Shown: positions 12,501-25,073 of the stretch, one piece after another
Position numbering within the stretch: position 1 is the first letter of the stretch
Layout of the letters: each line of letters starts with the position of its first letter
Source of the DNA: Saccharina japonica
Taxonomy: Eukaryota; Sar; Phaeophyceae; Laminariales; Laminariaceae
Direction: 5' to 3'
Length of the DNA: 64,000 bases
Assembly: GCA_008828725.1 (NCBI GenBank)
Contig: MEHQ01003633.1
Span: 1-64,000, forward strand
The notes under the pieces: model-generated
What the model saw: only the letters and a program-made list of their open reading frames with translations
Databases searched by the model: none
Told to the model about the DNA's origin: nothing
Made by a program: the position numbers and the translations under genes

Positions 12501-13262
12501 CGTGCTAGGACTGGCCAAGTGGCACCGGAGCGGCGCGCCGGATCACAGCAGCAGCGCGGACCAGCCATCCGGAGCACGGACGACATCGACCCGTGACGAA
12601 CGGACAATCATTTTTGTTTTTTTTCGTTTTTTCCCCTGAATTTCGTTGTTGGGTCTGTGTGGATGACGTCACTGGTTTTGTAGAGAGACGCGGCAGAGAT
12701 GGCGCCTTCATTGTGTGCCTAATCGTGCAAGACCCCTTCAATGTGGAACGATTCCTAATCAGTGTCGATGTTTATAATGCTGTGCCTAACACAGACGTTC
12801 AGGATAGATTCGGGCAAATGTCAATTGACGTGATGGCTTTGGTTGGCTGTTCTTTTTCACTGTGTGCCCGCGGACTGTCATTCCGGCAGCACTTCAGACA
12901 GCAGCTGCGTGCTCCATCTTGTTCCCACGCCTACCGTGTGTTTTTGTACAGACAGCACTTCAGACAGTAGCTACGCTGTAGTCGGCAAATTCATTGGTAA
13001 AGAGTGGGGGGGGGGGGGGGGGGACGATGCTGCTGTAGTCGAATGGAGATTGCGGACGTGTAGTTCAGTTTTGGACACGCATAACATGCTGTAGGGATTT
13101 TAGGTGTACCTCTTCGGACTTGTGTATCCTTTCCCTGCTAAGTGTACGTGTTCTTTAGGATTCTCTGATGGCTCTAGCACTTTTGTGACCACGGGCCGTG
13201 ATCTTGCTAGATCAGACTATAGGGATTAGCAACTGAAACGAGTTTAATGTGAAGATAACAAC

Positions 13263-13327
<65 letters not shown>

Positions 13328-16300
13328 GTACCATGGCTATACGTATCAACGATGAAAAAACGGATGTGTTACCAGACGTTTGCTATTAATAGTTCCCCCA
13401 CCATGCCACGGGTCGGGTGAACAATTCGGCCGACGCATCCAAAAGGACCGCGTTCGTACGTAGACGTTTTGATCCTCCTGTAAGAGGTTGTCATATTATG
13501 TCACTCAAACAAAATCGAAGAGTTCCTGAGTTCTTGTAAATTTGGTAGGGCTGTGAGTCGGCACGACTTAAGTCGCCGACTAGTTATTAGTCGGACTAAT
13601 AGTCAGTCGTGAAACGGAGGTGCCGACTTTCCGACTTACTGGGTTTCCTTAACTGCAGGAAGGCTTTTTTAATGCGGGGTACAGCTTTTAACGTGCATTG
13701 CTGCGGGCTGCGGATACCCTCACATGCCCTGTGACACTGCAGCGCACAGCGGGAGATCCACACACACACGAACACATGGCGGAAGAGTCCATCTCTCTCG
13801 ACGGTGCCGACGGCGTCAGCCCTGGTGCACCCAATGCCAACGCTGAGGGCGGAGATCCCGTCGGCAAAGTTGTGGCCATTATCGGCCCGCGGACCGAGCT
13901 GCGCGGACCACCTTGGCGAGTGCACGCGACCCCGAAACGGTGCTCTACCGCGTGAAGCACAAGCAGGGGCGCAGCAAGCCGCTCAGATCCAACAACCCGC
14001 TGTGAAAGTTTAGGACTTGTTGTCGTTATCGACGCGCGCGTTTCTCGCAAGGTTGCACAGATGCTCCGAGTATACTCGACACTCTACTCCGAGTATCCTC
14101 GGAGTATCGAGTACTTTTCGTACTCCGAGTACTGAGAGTATTAGAGTACTGGTGGCCTAAATACTCGGAGTACTTGGAGTATGAGCAGTACTGAAGGCCC
14201 ACATATGAACAGTACTTATACTCGAGTACAAGCAGTACTCGAAGTACAAACATCTAAATTACTCGGAGTACTCCGAGTATCGAGAGTATTGAACAGCGAA
14301 ATACTGCGAGTACACAAAGTACCTGGAGTATTTTTTTCTCCAAAATACTCTAATCATACTCACAGGTAATGGGAGCATCTGTGATTTTTTAAATGCTATA
14401 AACGCCAGTCACATGCTCCCAGAACCTGGGAGGAATGACGGCCGAGTCTTTGAAATGATGCAAAGATGCTCCTAACGTACTTCACACTCCGAGTATACTC
14501 CGAGTATCGAGTACATTTCGTACTCCGAGTACTTAGAGTATTGGAGTACTGGCGGCCTGAATACTCGGAGTACTTTTTTGGAGTATGAGCAGTACTGAAG
14601 CCCCACATACTCGGAGTACAAGGAGTACCCGCAGTATCGGACCCCGAAATACTCCGAGTACAAGCAGTATCGAGAGTGTTCATACCCGAAATACTCCGAG
14701 TACGAGCAGTATCCGGAAGTATCGAACCCCGAAATACTCCGAATGCACGAAGTACCTGAAGTATTTTATCTTCAATACTTCTTACTTTACTCCAAGGTAC
14801 TCGGAGCATCTGTGCAAGGTTGGGAGAAACGTTAATACACGAATAACATCACGGAGGGATCCAAGACCTTTTCTTCTGGGGATAATTTTTGCACCGCTAT
14901 CTTCGTGATGAGTTCGCTTTTTCGTTCGTATCCCCGCCAGGTAGTATTGCGACTCAAAAATTTGCTGTCACGTTCCTCTAGTCCGGGGTAGACCTACCTG
15001 GTACATGTTTTGTACTTCTCGTTTTTTGTGAATTTCTTCTGTAAACCGAAGCTTTTTTGTATTTTGCGTTTGACACTTATGTGAATCTAGGTCATATTGT
15101 TTGCGCTTTTCTTGCGTAAAATGAAGCCAAATAGCGCATTTTTGGCCTCCGGCGGCGCCTTCAGCGGGATCCTCCGGAGGCGCCTCCAGCGGGGGCCCCT
15201 CGGCCGGGGGGGGCTTTTTTGGCTCTCTTCGCTCGCCTGACTTTGGTCGGCAAGTCGGCTGGCTTCGCCAACCGACTTACTGACTAAAGTCAGCTAGTTA
15301 GTCGTGAAATGAAACCGACTCACAGACCTAAAAATTGGAGAACTCATCCTAAACTTTGGAAAGACGGACCTTGTTTGCAAACCCCTAACTAACTGTATTT
15401 TCAATTATTTTGTAGTTTTTTTTGTCGAAACGCCCACGTACGCGTTCCTACTTGGCAACATATTCCTGATTGATCTTCTGTCCCGTTGGGTTACTATGAT
15501 AGCCTACTAAGATATCAGCGCTGAATGTTGTTTTACCAGGTAGGATATTACTTACATCATGTTACGCTTTTTTGTTAAATGTTGTAACCGACAACGACGA
15601 CCTGTCTCAGACAGTCGTCTCGTTACACCTTTCTCTCGCGATTGTTGTTGCTACATACAGCAAGTTGAGCATGATGCCATAATTTTCTCCACCCCGTCAA
15701 CGCCACTTTCGAGAGAGTGCAGAGTGGCCCTGTGCCTCACTCAACATTGGGGATGTAAACAACAGTATAAAGCTTACTTATTTCCTCCCGCCGTCTTACT
15801 CCTTCTCCACGCTCTTTGCTCCTCTCTGACCTTTATTGAGTAGTCTAGTACCGTATACTGGTTGATGGGGCATGATGCCATCATTGTCACTGCCGTGTTT
15901 AGCCTACTCGGCCAAAGTTACTCCGAATCTCACAAAAACAAAACTGGACACTGTTGTTGGCGAAGCGTAGCAACCAACTCTATTGCGGTGCACATCGCGA
16001 AACCGAAACGCATGAAAGCTTGAAACCGCAAAGCAACAGAGTAGTGGCCACTCGACCTAGTTGGCTCTGGTCAGCTGAAAAAACAAAAACCAACTAGATG
16101 TATCCCCCCCTGCCATAACGCCAGTCTACTGAAATCAAGATATTCAAGATACTCAAGAAAATCAAGATAACGCATATCCTGTGATGAATTTCAGAGCCAA
16201 CATAGAGTGTTTGCGCAGAAGTTCTTTTAGAAAATTCCTAATTTCAGATCAGAAATCGTGAACTCCCATCGAGCACGCATTTTTTTGTCTCCGAAAACTA

Positions 16301-19300
16301 CGGAGCCGGACCCAACGGAACTGGCGGCTTTACGGGCATCCCGTCGAGATCGCGTCGCTCCGCCTGTGGAGACCCTCGACGCCTGCTACGGTAGAAGTAT
16401 ACCAATTTCGTTTCTGAGGCTTCAGTTCATTGACATGGAGCCCCCGTCATGCCAAACACTGTTTCAGCCAAACAATGCTACCTCTTCGATCATACCACAC
16501 GACGCGTGCTACGGTAGAGGTAGCACTTTTTGGCTGAATCATCTTCTGAACGAACAATGCTACCTCTTCGATCATACCACACGACGCGTGCTACGGTAGA
16601 GGTAGCACTTTTTGGCTGAATCATCTTCTGAACGAACAATGCTACCTCTTCGATCATACCACACGACGCGTGCTACGGTAGAGGTAGCACTTTTTGGATG
16701 AATCGTTATCTGGACGATCGGGCTCCTTAACCCAAATTCGTCGTTTTTTCATTTTTGTGACGAATAATGTTTCAGAGTATACTTCGGGCAGCATATTTCT
16801 CATCCGGCAGCACTTTTTTTTTCGTCCAAAATCATTGTTTTCGGTGAGGTATGACGCTCCTTAAGCGAGGAGCTCAGAAAAAACATGGTGCACCTCTATC
16901 GTAGCATGCATCCCTAGGCGGTGTGTCATGAATGTGTTGCGTGTTGTACACCTGGATATCCCTTCTAGCCAAGAGCACAGCTCTCAGACTGCCTTCCCCT
17001 GTTGGACTTTCCTCACGCGCTTGCTTCGCCTCGTCGCTCTTTCCCCGCGCGTTTGCTGCTCTATGACGTTCACCTGATCGCCCAAATGCAAGGGTATTCC
17101 GGTGGGCGTGCCCTACCTTGAGGGGTTTCCTCCAGCTGATGAACTCCCGGGGGTTTCCTGGATCGCCAAACTCATTGCCTCGGTCGCCCGTACGCTTCTA
17201 GGCGCCGCAAGGTACATGTACTGTATGGCTCTGCTGCCTATCGGTACTGCTTTATAGTAAAAGTGTTAATAGCATTATTTTGTTTAATGGGGACCTTTAG
17301 GCCGCCAACTGATGAAATATTGACTACTCAGTACCGTTGCAATCCCATTGTACTGTAATGGTGTTTGTAGATTATGTGTACCGTATGTCTACCGTATGTC
17401 TACAGCAGTATGTCTACAGTGTGTATTTTTGTTTTTCAGAGGCATGCTACGATAATCATAGGGGTAGCACTGTTTCAGCCTTTAGAGCCAAACATTTATG
17501 ACTGACCGCGCTCCTTAACTCAAGACGTTCCGTCACAAATACCATCATTGCTTACGATAGCATTCGTGATATACCTAAGCGTTGGGGTTCAGTCGGTTGA
17601 ACTTTCAGTTTTTCTCAAGATCAGTTTCTGGGTGACCTAGTAATGGCTTAGTGATAAATTATGAAATAGTAACAAATCAGTACGTATTCTCTTACGGTAG
17701 AAATAGTAGACACCTCCTTAACAGAGAAAGAGCTTCAGACTTACAAGTACTAACACCGTAGCAAACGCCTTCAATACTATAATACTATAATATTACGGGG
17801 GACCATAGTTAATAGGACCAAATATTGTTACTACAAATAGGGCAACATATTGGTTTTTGTGTGCACCGCAGGTCCTATTTACTACTGTCCCTCGTAACAG
17901 TGATAGTATAATATGCAATGCACACATACCTTCCCCGTAGCAAACACCTCTAATACTATAATACTACAATAGTGATATTGTAATCTGCAATGTACACATA
18001 CCTGTGTGGTATGAGAGTGTTAGTCGAGATAAGCCGACATATTTTGTCCGCATCAGGCTTTGGCTGAGAAGCCCCAGAAACACTGTAAATAGGTGTTATA
18101 TACCCCATGTGGTATAGCACGCATATAAACGTACATCGAGCTCGTAGGTGTTCTAGTAAAACTCCCCTTGACTTGGTACCCAGCTCCTGACAGGTTTTGA
18201 TAGAAACTACTATAGGCGCTAAGAACGGTGACAACATGCTGCAAGATAAGCACGACAATCTCTGCCGAACCGCGACATTATACGCGAAGAAATGGCAGGA
18301 AGATATAGTTCAACGTACAGTGCAATTACTGACCAAGTGACTGCATTTAAGTAGGCGTGTTCGTGACTGTGCGTATGGCACAAACGGGGGCAAGGCGTGG
18401 CTGACAAAGGAGCTGACTATGAACGCAGCATCGCAGTGGTCAAAGCGAGACGCAACGTATGAAAACAATGGTGCATAAACGCTATGTGCGCAAAGAATCG
18501 CAGAGGTTGATGGCCCGCACAACACGTCGTTGACACGGAATACACGCCAGACAGTCTGGCATGTAGTATCAAGCATCCGGCGATGGTAACGATACATGAC
18601 CGCAAGAACACACCCTGTGCAAGATATATACGCTTCAATACAAACACTTCTGACCCTTACGCGAATTGACGATTGCCCCCTGCAAGACGTTGTTGCATGA
18701 TAGAAATGCGTGGCACAAACTTCGTGACCCCACACCTTCTTGTGCAATGAAATGTGCCTCACTCACTCTCCTCGCGTAGGGGAACCGTCGGTGTTGGCGA
18801 AATAATCGAGGCTCTGTCAGACCCGGCGCGGGCCAAGACCTTCGCGAGTCGAATCGGCGAGCTTATCAAGGACGCCAAGGTTAACGAAAGGGTGAGGGAC
18901 AGTGACTGGCATCTGATGTACCAAATAATTGTACTCGGCGATGTTGTATTGGTACACAGCAAGTCCTGTGTGTATGTGAAAGGTGGTTTGGAAGGTTGTT
19001 TGAACGAGCACGCACCGACAGGGGTTCAATCAGGTGTAAATCCCTTGCCTTCGACTGTATGTAGCGTACGAAAAGGCTGAAAAAACGTCATGACTCACGT
19101 TTGGGGGATGTGCGTAGGACAAGGCTACATAAACGTTCATGACCTGCGTACCGGAGATTTCACAGTAGAGCCACCAATGTCACTGTAACTAAGACTATAA
19201 TAGTGATCGTTGTCCAGTGTATCGGTGTGACAGGGAGATCCAAATGTTTTGATACTCGTACGCTGACTAGGTTCATTACCATACGTCGTATAACAGCCGA

Positions 19301-22300
19301 TTTTCCTAATTGAGAATTGCCTTTCCGACGAGAATGAAAATCGATAATATTGTTTTTTTAATTGTAAGAGATGTACTTCCCTCACAGTCATTTTTTTCGA
19401 TGGAAACTATTGTCACTTGTGACACCCGTCGATGACAAACAAACAAAAAACGAAATCAGCATCGGCAGTCTCAAGATATCGAGGATCCCAGAAAATCTGT
19501 ATTTATGGGCGAGGGACCTCGCTCATAAATGCAAATTCCCTTAAATCCTTGATTTTTCGAGCCTGTCAAGGCCGATTTCAAAATGTTTTTCGTGGATCGA
19601 TACCTTCCATCGAGGAAAATATTTTCTAGGTCAACGTTTGATCGTGAGCGAAATACAACTCTTAAACAATAACAAAGTACTATAATTGAATTTTGTCCTC
19701 ATTGGAAAGGCAATTCTCAATTGGGATACTCGACTGTTATATGTACGTCGTCGCACGTTCTACCATACATTGATGTTTTACTATTAATAGTGCTTTTTAT
19801 TTGCGCGAATACTTATGGTTTTGTATTGCTTCCGCAAATAAAGCGTTACAGCTCCCCCCGAGCGTGCTACCTAGCGGGGTAACCAGCATTCCCGTTGAGA
19901 ACTATCGATATACTGGTGCAGGCAGCCCAGCCCACAACACCACCAACGCACCAGAACGTGTACATATTTGCGCATGTAGACGTGGCATTTCTGATGTGTG
20001 ATTGGCGACACTTGAAGCGATTAACATAAGCCATGCATCATACATCCACCAACCCATTCCAGCCAGTGGACATCGGAGACTACGAAGACCTGCACGCCTT
20101 CCCTATCAAGACCCCCGACTCCGTGTACGACTACGATGAGGACGATGCCTTCGCGCGTCAGCGCCTGCAGGGTAAGAAGTGCTTCTCGTAGATTCTAGCG
20201 TTACCGCAAGCGGCATGCATTAGTTCTCGGTTACATGCGTAGCAATTCGCGTAGCTGTTGTCCTATGATTCGTTCACACGCTTGTCTTTCAAATTTCAGC
20301 CGCGGGGTAGGCAACGGCTCAGGTCCATGGTATGTAAAAATTGGAAGCATGTAACGAAGCACGGGCTATGTAGGTGTCGTTCCAAGAAACACTGAGCTGA
20401 CCGAGCTGGTGTACAAGGAAGACTAAGTGTTTCTCGTACCGCCCACACCATGATGTTTGCTTGGGTTCTGTGTTCCGTGTTGCAGGTGGCAACTGCGTGG
20501 TGATCGAGAAGTGCACGGACGCCACCCGCAAGAAGCTCCATGTTCTGGACTCCGACCCTTCCTACCTGGTGAGGCAACACCCCGATGCTCGATAGTTTGA
20601 ACATGCCTTTGTAGTATTCGTCTCGTTTTTCAGCATCACGGGAACCAACGGCACAGACACCTTGCCATGGTATATCTGGCCACCCCAAGTTAAGGAGGGG
20701 GGATACCATTTAGAACCAATGCTTAGACCCCAAAAATCAGGTATCCCCCTACGATGTTTACCCGCCACATTTGGTTCTGATTCTTGCTAATGCTAATGTT
20801 CCGTTTCGTCCTACGATAGAGGTTGAGGTATACCTTTTTTTGGCTAGAACGTTTTCTGAATGACCTAGTAAAAAAAGCCTCCTTAACCCAAACTCGCCGG
20901 CCTTTCATGCTTGTGTTGCAATGTTTTCCACCGTATAGTTATAGTTATTAACCCTCTTATAGGACTGGAGTCCCGTTTTGGGGACAAATCACTTAGAATT
21001 AGAGTGCTTTGTCCCCAAAACGGGACTGCAGTCCTAAAAGGGTCAAGGGTCTTGGGGTTGTTCATCGGTGTAGCACTTCGAATTTCCTCCCAAAAGATCA
21101 TGTTCGTCTTGCTCTTAGTGTAGAGCCCGTGACGCGTGCTGCGATAGAGATATGTAGAGGTAGCACGTTTCGGCTGAAACTATTTGGGGCAGGGCTCCTT
21201 ATTAGCCCAAACACATCGGAATTTAATTCTTGTGTTGCAATATGTTTTGCTTCCTTAAGAACCGGTCCCCCGTTTTTGGGGACAAACTACGTGGAATTAG
21301 TGTGGGATGTTTTTTTTTCAGTTCTGAATGGGTTAAGGCCGTGGGATTGTTTATCGGATACCAGGTAGCACTTTTTATTTTCCTCCAAAACTTAGTTTTG
21401 GGTGAGGTGAGAGCTCCCCAAGTGACGACCCTCAGAAGGCAAAAACATGCTGCACCTTTACCGTAGCATGCGTCCCCCTTGGTAAGGAGCTCAGAAAAAT
21501 AATGGTGCAACTCTTCCGTAGCATGCGTCTTCCCCCGAAATTGCGTACACGGGTTCAGCGAAAATAATTTTCCATGTCATCCCTTGTTTGCTTCCCAGCT
21601 CGAGCGGTAGGAGCTTTATTTAATCCCCAGCACCCGTCTGGACAAGCCGCTGAAAGATACACGTTGAAATGTCGTGCTGGCACTGCTGCCAACGTTTCTG
21701 CTGTTCTTGTCTCTAGCACTAAGGTCGAGCAAGAGGCCGAAGGGTGCGAGTGACACGCGATATCTTCAACAAGCGCTACGTGACCCGGTTTAACGCCCGC
21801 ACCAGTGCTCTGACGTCCAATCATAACCCCATAAGCCCATGCAATACTGTAGTGAAACAAACGCGCCCTTTTGCCCTGATATATGCTCGCTGTTTGCCTT
21901 CGCAGAGCTTGAAGACGAAGGTGGACTCCCTCCTGGCGGAAGGAAAACTGTTCGTTGTCGACCTTGAGCTCCTCAAGGTAGGTCGCACCCATACTCTTAC
22001 CGCCCCATGTTAGTCCCTGCAAAAAAGTATGGATATACAGACAACTTTGGTTCCATACCCCCGCGTTCGCGTTTCGAGTTGAAGGCGTGCATCCCTGTGG
22101 GCTCGGTGAAAACAATAACGCCTGTCTGCACCCTTCAACGATAGCGGTGGCATGTTTGATCTCGTAGATGGCGTCCAACAGCCGAGACTTTTCCTGGCAC
22201 GACAATTTGCCATTCGTAGCTTTAAATCGTTATTTCCGCCTCCCACGTCGAGAGTGTGGTATTGGGTCCCCCCTCCTATGCAGCCATTCAGTCATTCGCA

Positions 22301-25034
22301 AGCAGCACCCCAGGTTCCTGAAACACAACAAAGGCGTTGCGCTCGCAAAGCTCTGATTAGGCACCGTGGATCGGCTTGATTGCCCGGAGCATGGTGCAAC
22401 TACTGAAACGTACCAGAAGTGTGCGGACATGCAGTGGGGCGCATCGCTCCCGTTAAATACAGCCAGCCGTAGAGCGAGCTAGATTGCCATTGTTTTGTTT
22501 CAAGCTATCTTCCCAACCCCCACTCACTCACTGACCGTCTCCGACACCCCCTTATGCACTCGTGTACATTTTTGGTAACGCGGTTTTTCAGGATATGGAA
22601 GCTTCACCTCTTGACGGCCACCTTCCACGATACCTGGCACCTGGCATCGCGCTTTTTGAAGTGGTGGACGACGAATTGCTCCCCATCAAGCCCCTCGGTA
22701 TCCAGGTGGAAGGCTGGTTCGCGATACATGTGCCATGAGATGCGGCTGTACGGGAATAGGGACAATGTTTATGACTTACCCGGGGTATATGCACCCAACG
22801 TAGTATACATAATAAAGTGTACACAATGTAGTGTGCACTCTGTAGTATGGTACACAAGTAGAGTACATCATATCAGTGTACACCATATAGTGTTCGCAAT
22901 GTAGTGTGCACAATGTACTGCAGCAAGATGAATAGTTAGGGTTAGCGCATCGCAACTGGGAGACTAACGACGTTAGAGAGTCGAAGTCTCCAGCCCATAA
23001 TATTAGTATCGCCGTTGGCCTCTCAGAAAACGCATAACAATTGAATGCTGTAGTGTGTCGTGCGGATACCAGCCCGCACCAACAGCTGACATCCTCTCAC
23101 TCCCAAAGGCTCCAGTTGTGTACTCGAACGTCTCGATGGTACGCCTTGGTGTACTACGAGCGATGTTTTGCAAGCGACCAAATGCAATAACCAAAACACT
23201 TGGTACTTGTCCCGATGGTTAACAGCACCCATCCTAGAAACCAAAGACGGTATTCACCTGTTGTCGGCTGATATCTGTGCAGTTGACCCAAGGGGAGACA
23301 GCGACGCCCATCTTCACGCCGGAAGATGGTTTCAATTGGAAGATCGCCAAAGCCTGCTTCGAGGCTTCCGATTTCATGTAAGAGGGGGCACAATATAGTT
23401 CACCCACCCCACCCTCATCATTGTATTATATTTCGTCGGGAAAAAGGCTACCGTAGCTAAAACCCAGGATTGACAAAATATAGAATGCGTTGTGTATGAT
23501 GTGCCTGATGTGGATACATCCGAGAAAAGATGTGCGTGTCACTCGTGTCATCGTTATCGCGTTTTCACGCCCAAATGTTTGATGAACGTTTCAGCCTCGC
23601 AATCAAACCCTTTCCTTCGAAAGCATATGTTGACGTTTCTACGCCGGGGATCCAGGTAACGTTGGATAACGCATGCTTCATTGACCCCCGACTCCAAAAC
23701 CCAACCCGTCGTGTGAACATCTCAACAACGCCGATAGTGAAGCTGACTCTCCGGCTTCCACTCATGGAAGCATGGATTACGCATGTGCGTGTTGTGCGGT
23801 TGGACTCGGCGTTGTTACTCCCGTTCTTCAGCTTCCATAACAGTCTGCCCAACCCTTGACGGAAAACTTGATAACGACACATTTTGGGGGTGATGGTATA
23901 TTGTCTGAGCCGCTCCCATCAAGAAGTCAATATCACATCATATAACACCCGATTTTCCTAATTGAGAATTGCCTTTCCGATGAGAATGGGATTTTACCTT
24001 CTGACACAAAAAAAACGTCCATAGATTTGTTTGCCGTGGTGACATGTGCAGCGACGCCGCCTCTAAACAACAGCGTTTTTATTGAACTCGTACACCCGTA
24101 GCACGTATGATACGAGTACAACCTTCTGACCACTGCTTGTATCGTGTAAACTGCACCGTTTGGGTTCAACGCGCAGGCGACCGCCTATACCTTTCTACTG
24201 AACCACATGCAGACAAACCAACTTCTACTTTCCTTTCATTGATAAAACACCCAGTAGTTGATCGACTACTCTGTTGAGTCAACTCACCATATACGACTTC
24301 TGCTGTTGCTACTGCTGCCACCATTGCAGGGTACCATTGACCAGCGACTGCAATGTGTGCCTGGTGTCTACACGAAATACACCTTCTACCTGGTCTGGTA
24401 CCAGAGACTACGACGTACATACTTCCGAGTACTTACGAGTATCGTATGTATGTACAATTTTCGGCGATGAGAACGAAAATGGTTGAATTTACGCGCGAGG
24501 GCCATCGCATAACATTTTAAGTACCCCAAAAAATGGATTAAAAACATTTTTTTTAATACATCACGGCATGTTTGACACATCGAGGTAATAATTTTTTAAT
24601 GAATGAGTACACGTCAACTCCGCAAGGAAAAAACGAGAACTTTAAAAAGGAGATCAACCATTGGGAGTACTCTAAGTATAGTATTTAAATGGAGCACTCC
24701 TTCGTAATGTATGAATGGATTGATTTAAGTACTTCACAGAGATGAGTATGCCTGTTTAAACTTCAATCCGCTGAACATCTCTCTACAATTCAAAGCTACA
24801 AGTGCAAGCGACTCTGCGTTTGTTTCCACTCCAGCTCGTAAGGAAGCTATGCCCAGGTGAGAAGAGTCGCACTTCCGCCCAGAGGGTACTGCTGCTGTAG
24901 CTTGGTAGGCCACCTTGAAGCGCGTTGCACTCTGGGCAGCCGGCGGGCACAGCAACAATGCGCCGATCCGTAGGTCAGAAGCCTACACAACTTCCTAAAT
25001 ATTGAGTTTGACCCACAGACCGCACGTCGAGTTT

Positions 25035-25073
<39 letters not shown>

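Larger units (their letters stand above)
13528..15345. mobile_element. 1.8-kb element with CTGTGAGTCGG inverted ends (nested contents)
   Basis: The left end GAGTTCTTGTAAATTT...CTGTGAGTCGG and the right end (reverse complement GAGTTCTCCAATTTTT...CTGTGAGTCGG) are inverted. Both are followed by AGTCGG/CCGACT-rich sequence. Inside are a coding remnant (13776-14004) and a second element (14055-14815). The exact borders are uncertain. Confidence 0.5.

Noticed and set aside
18310-18762. 150-codon minus-strand ORF upstream of LOX1 exon 4
   Set aside because: No recognisable domain; high Cys/His/Ser composition typical of non-coding frames here.
20033-20062. ATG at 20033 as the LOX1 start
   Set aside because: In frame with exon 5 and would give a shorter protein, but exons 1, 2 and 4 supply the expected upstream family motifs and an in-frame acceptor at 20062 fits better.
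21555-22205. 216-codon minus-strand ORF
   Set aside because: Shadow of LOX1 exon 7 and flanking intron.
23530-23859. 109-codon + strand ORF after LOX1 exon 9
   Set aside because: Reads somewhat like protein, but has no family match, and a LOX insert at this point would break the phase 2 junction that joins exons 9 and 10.
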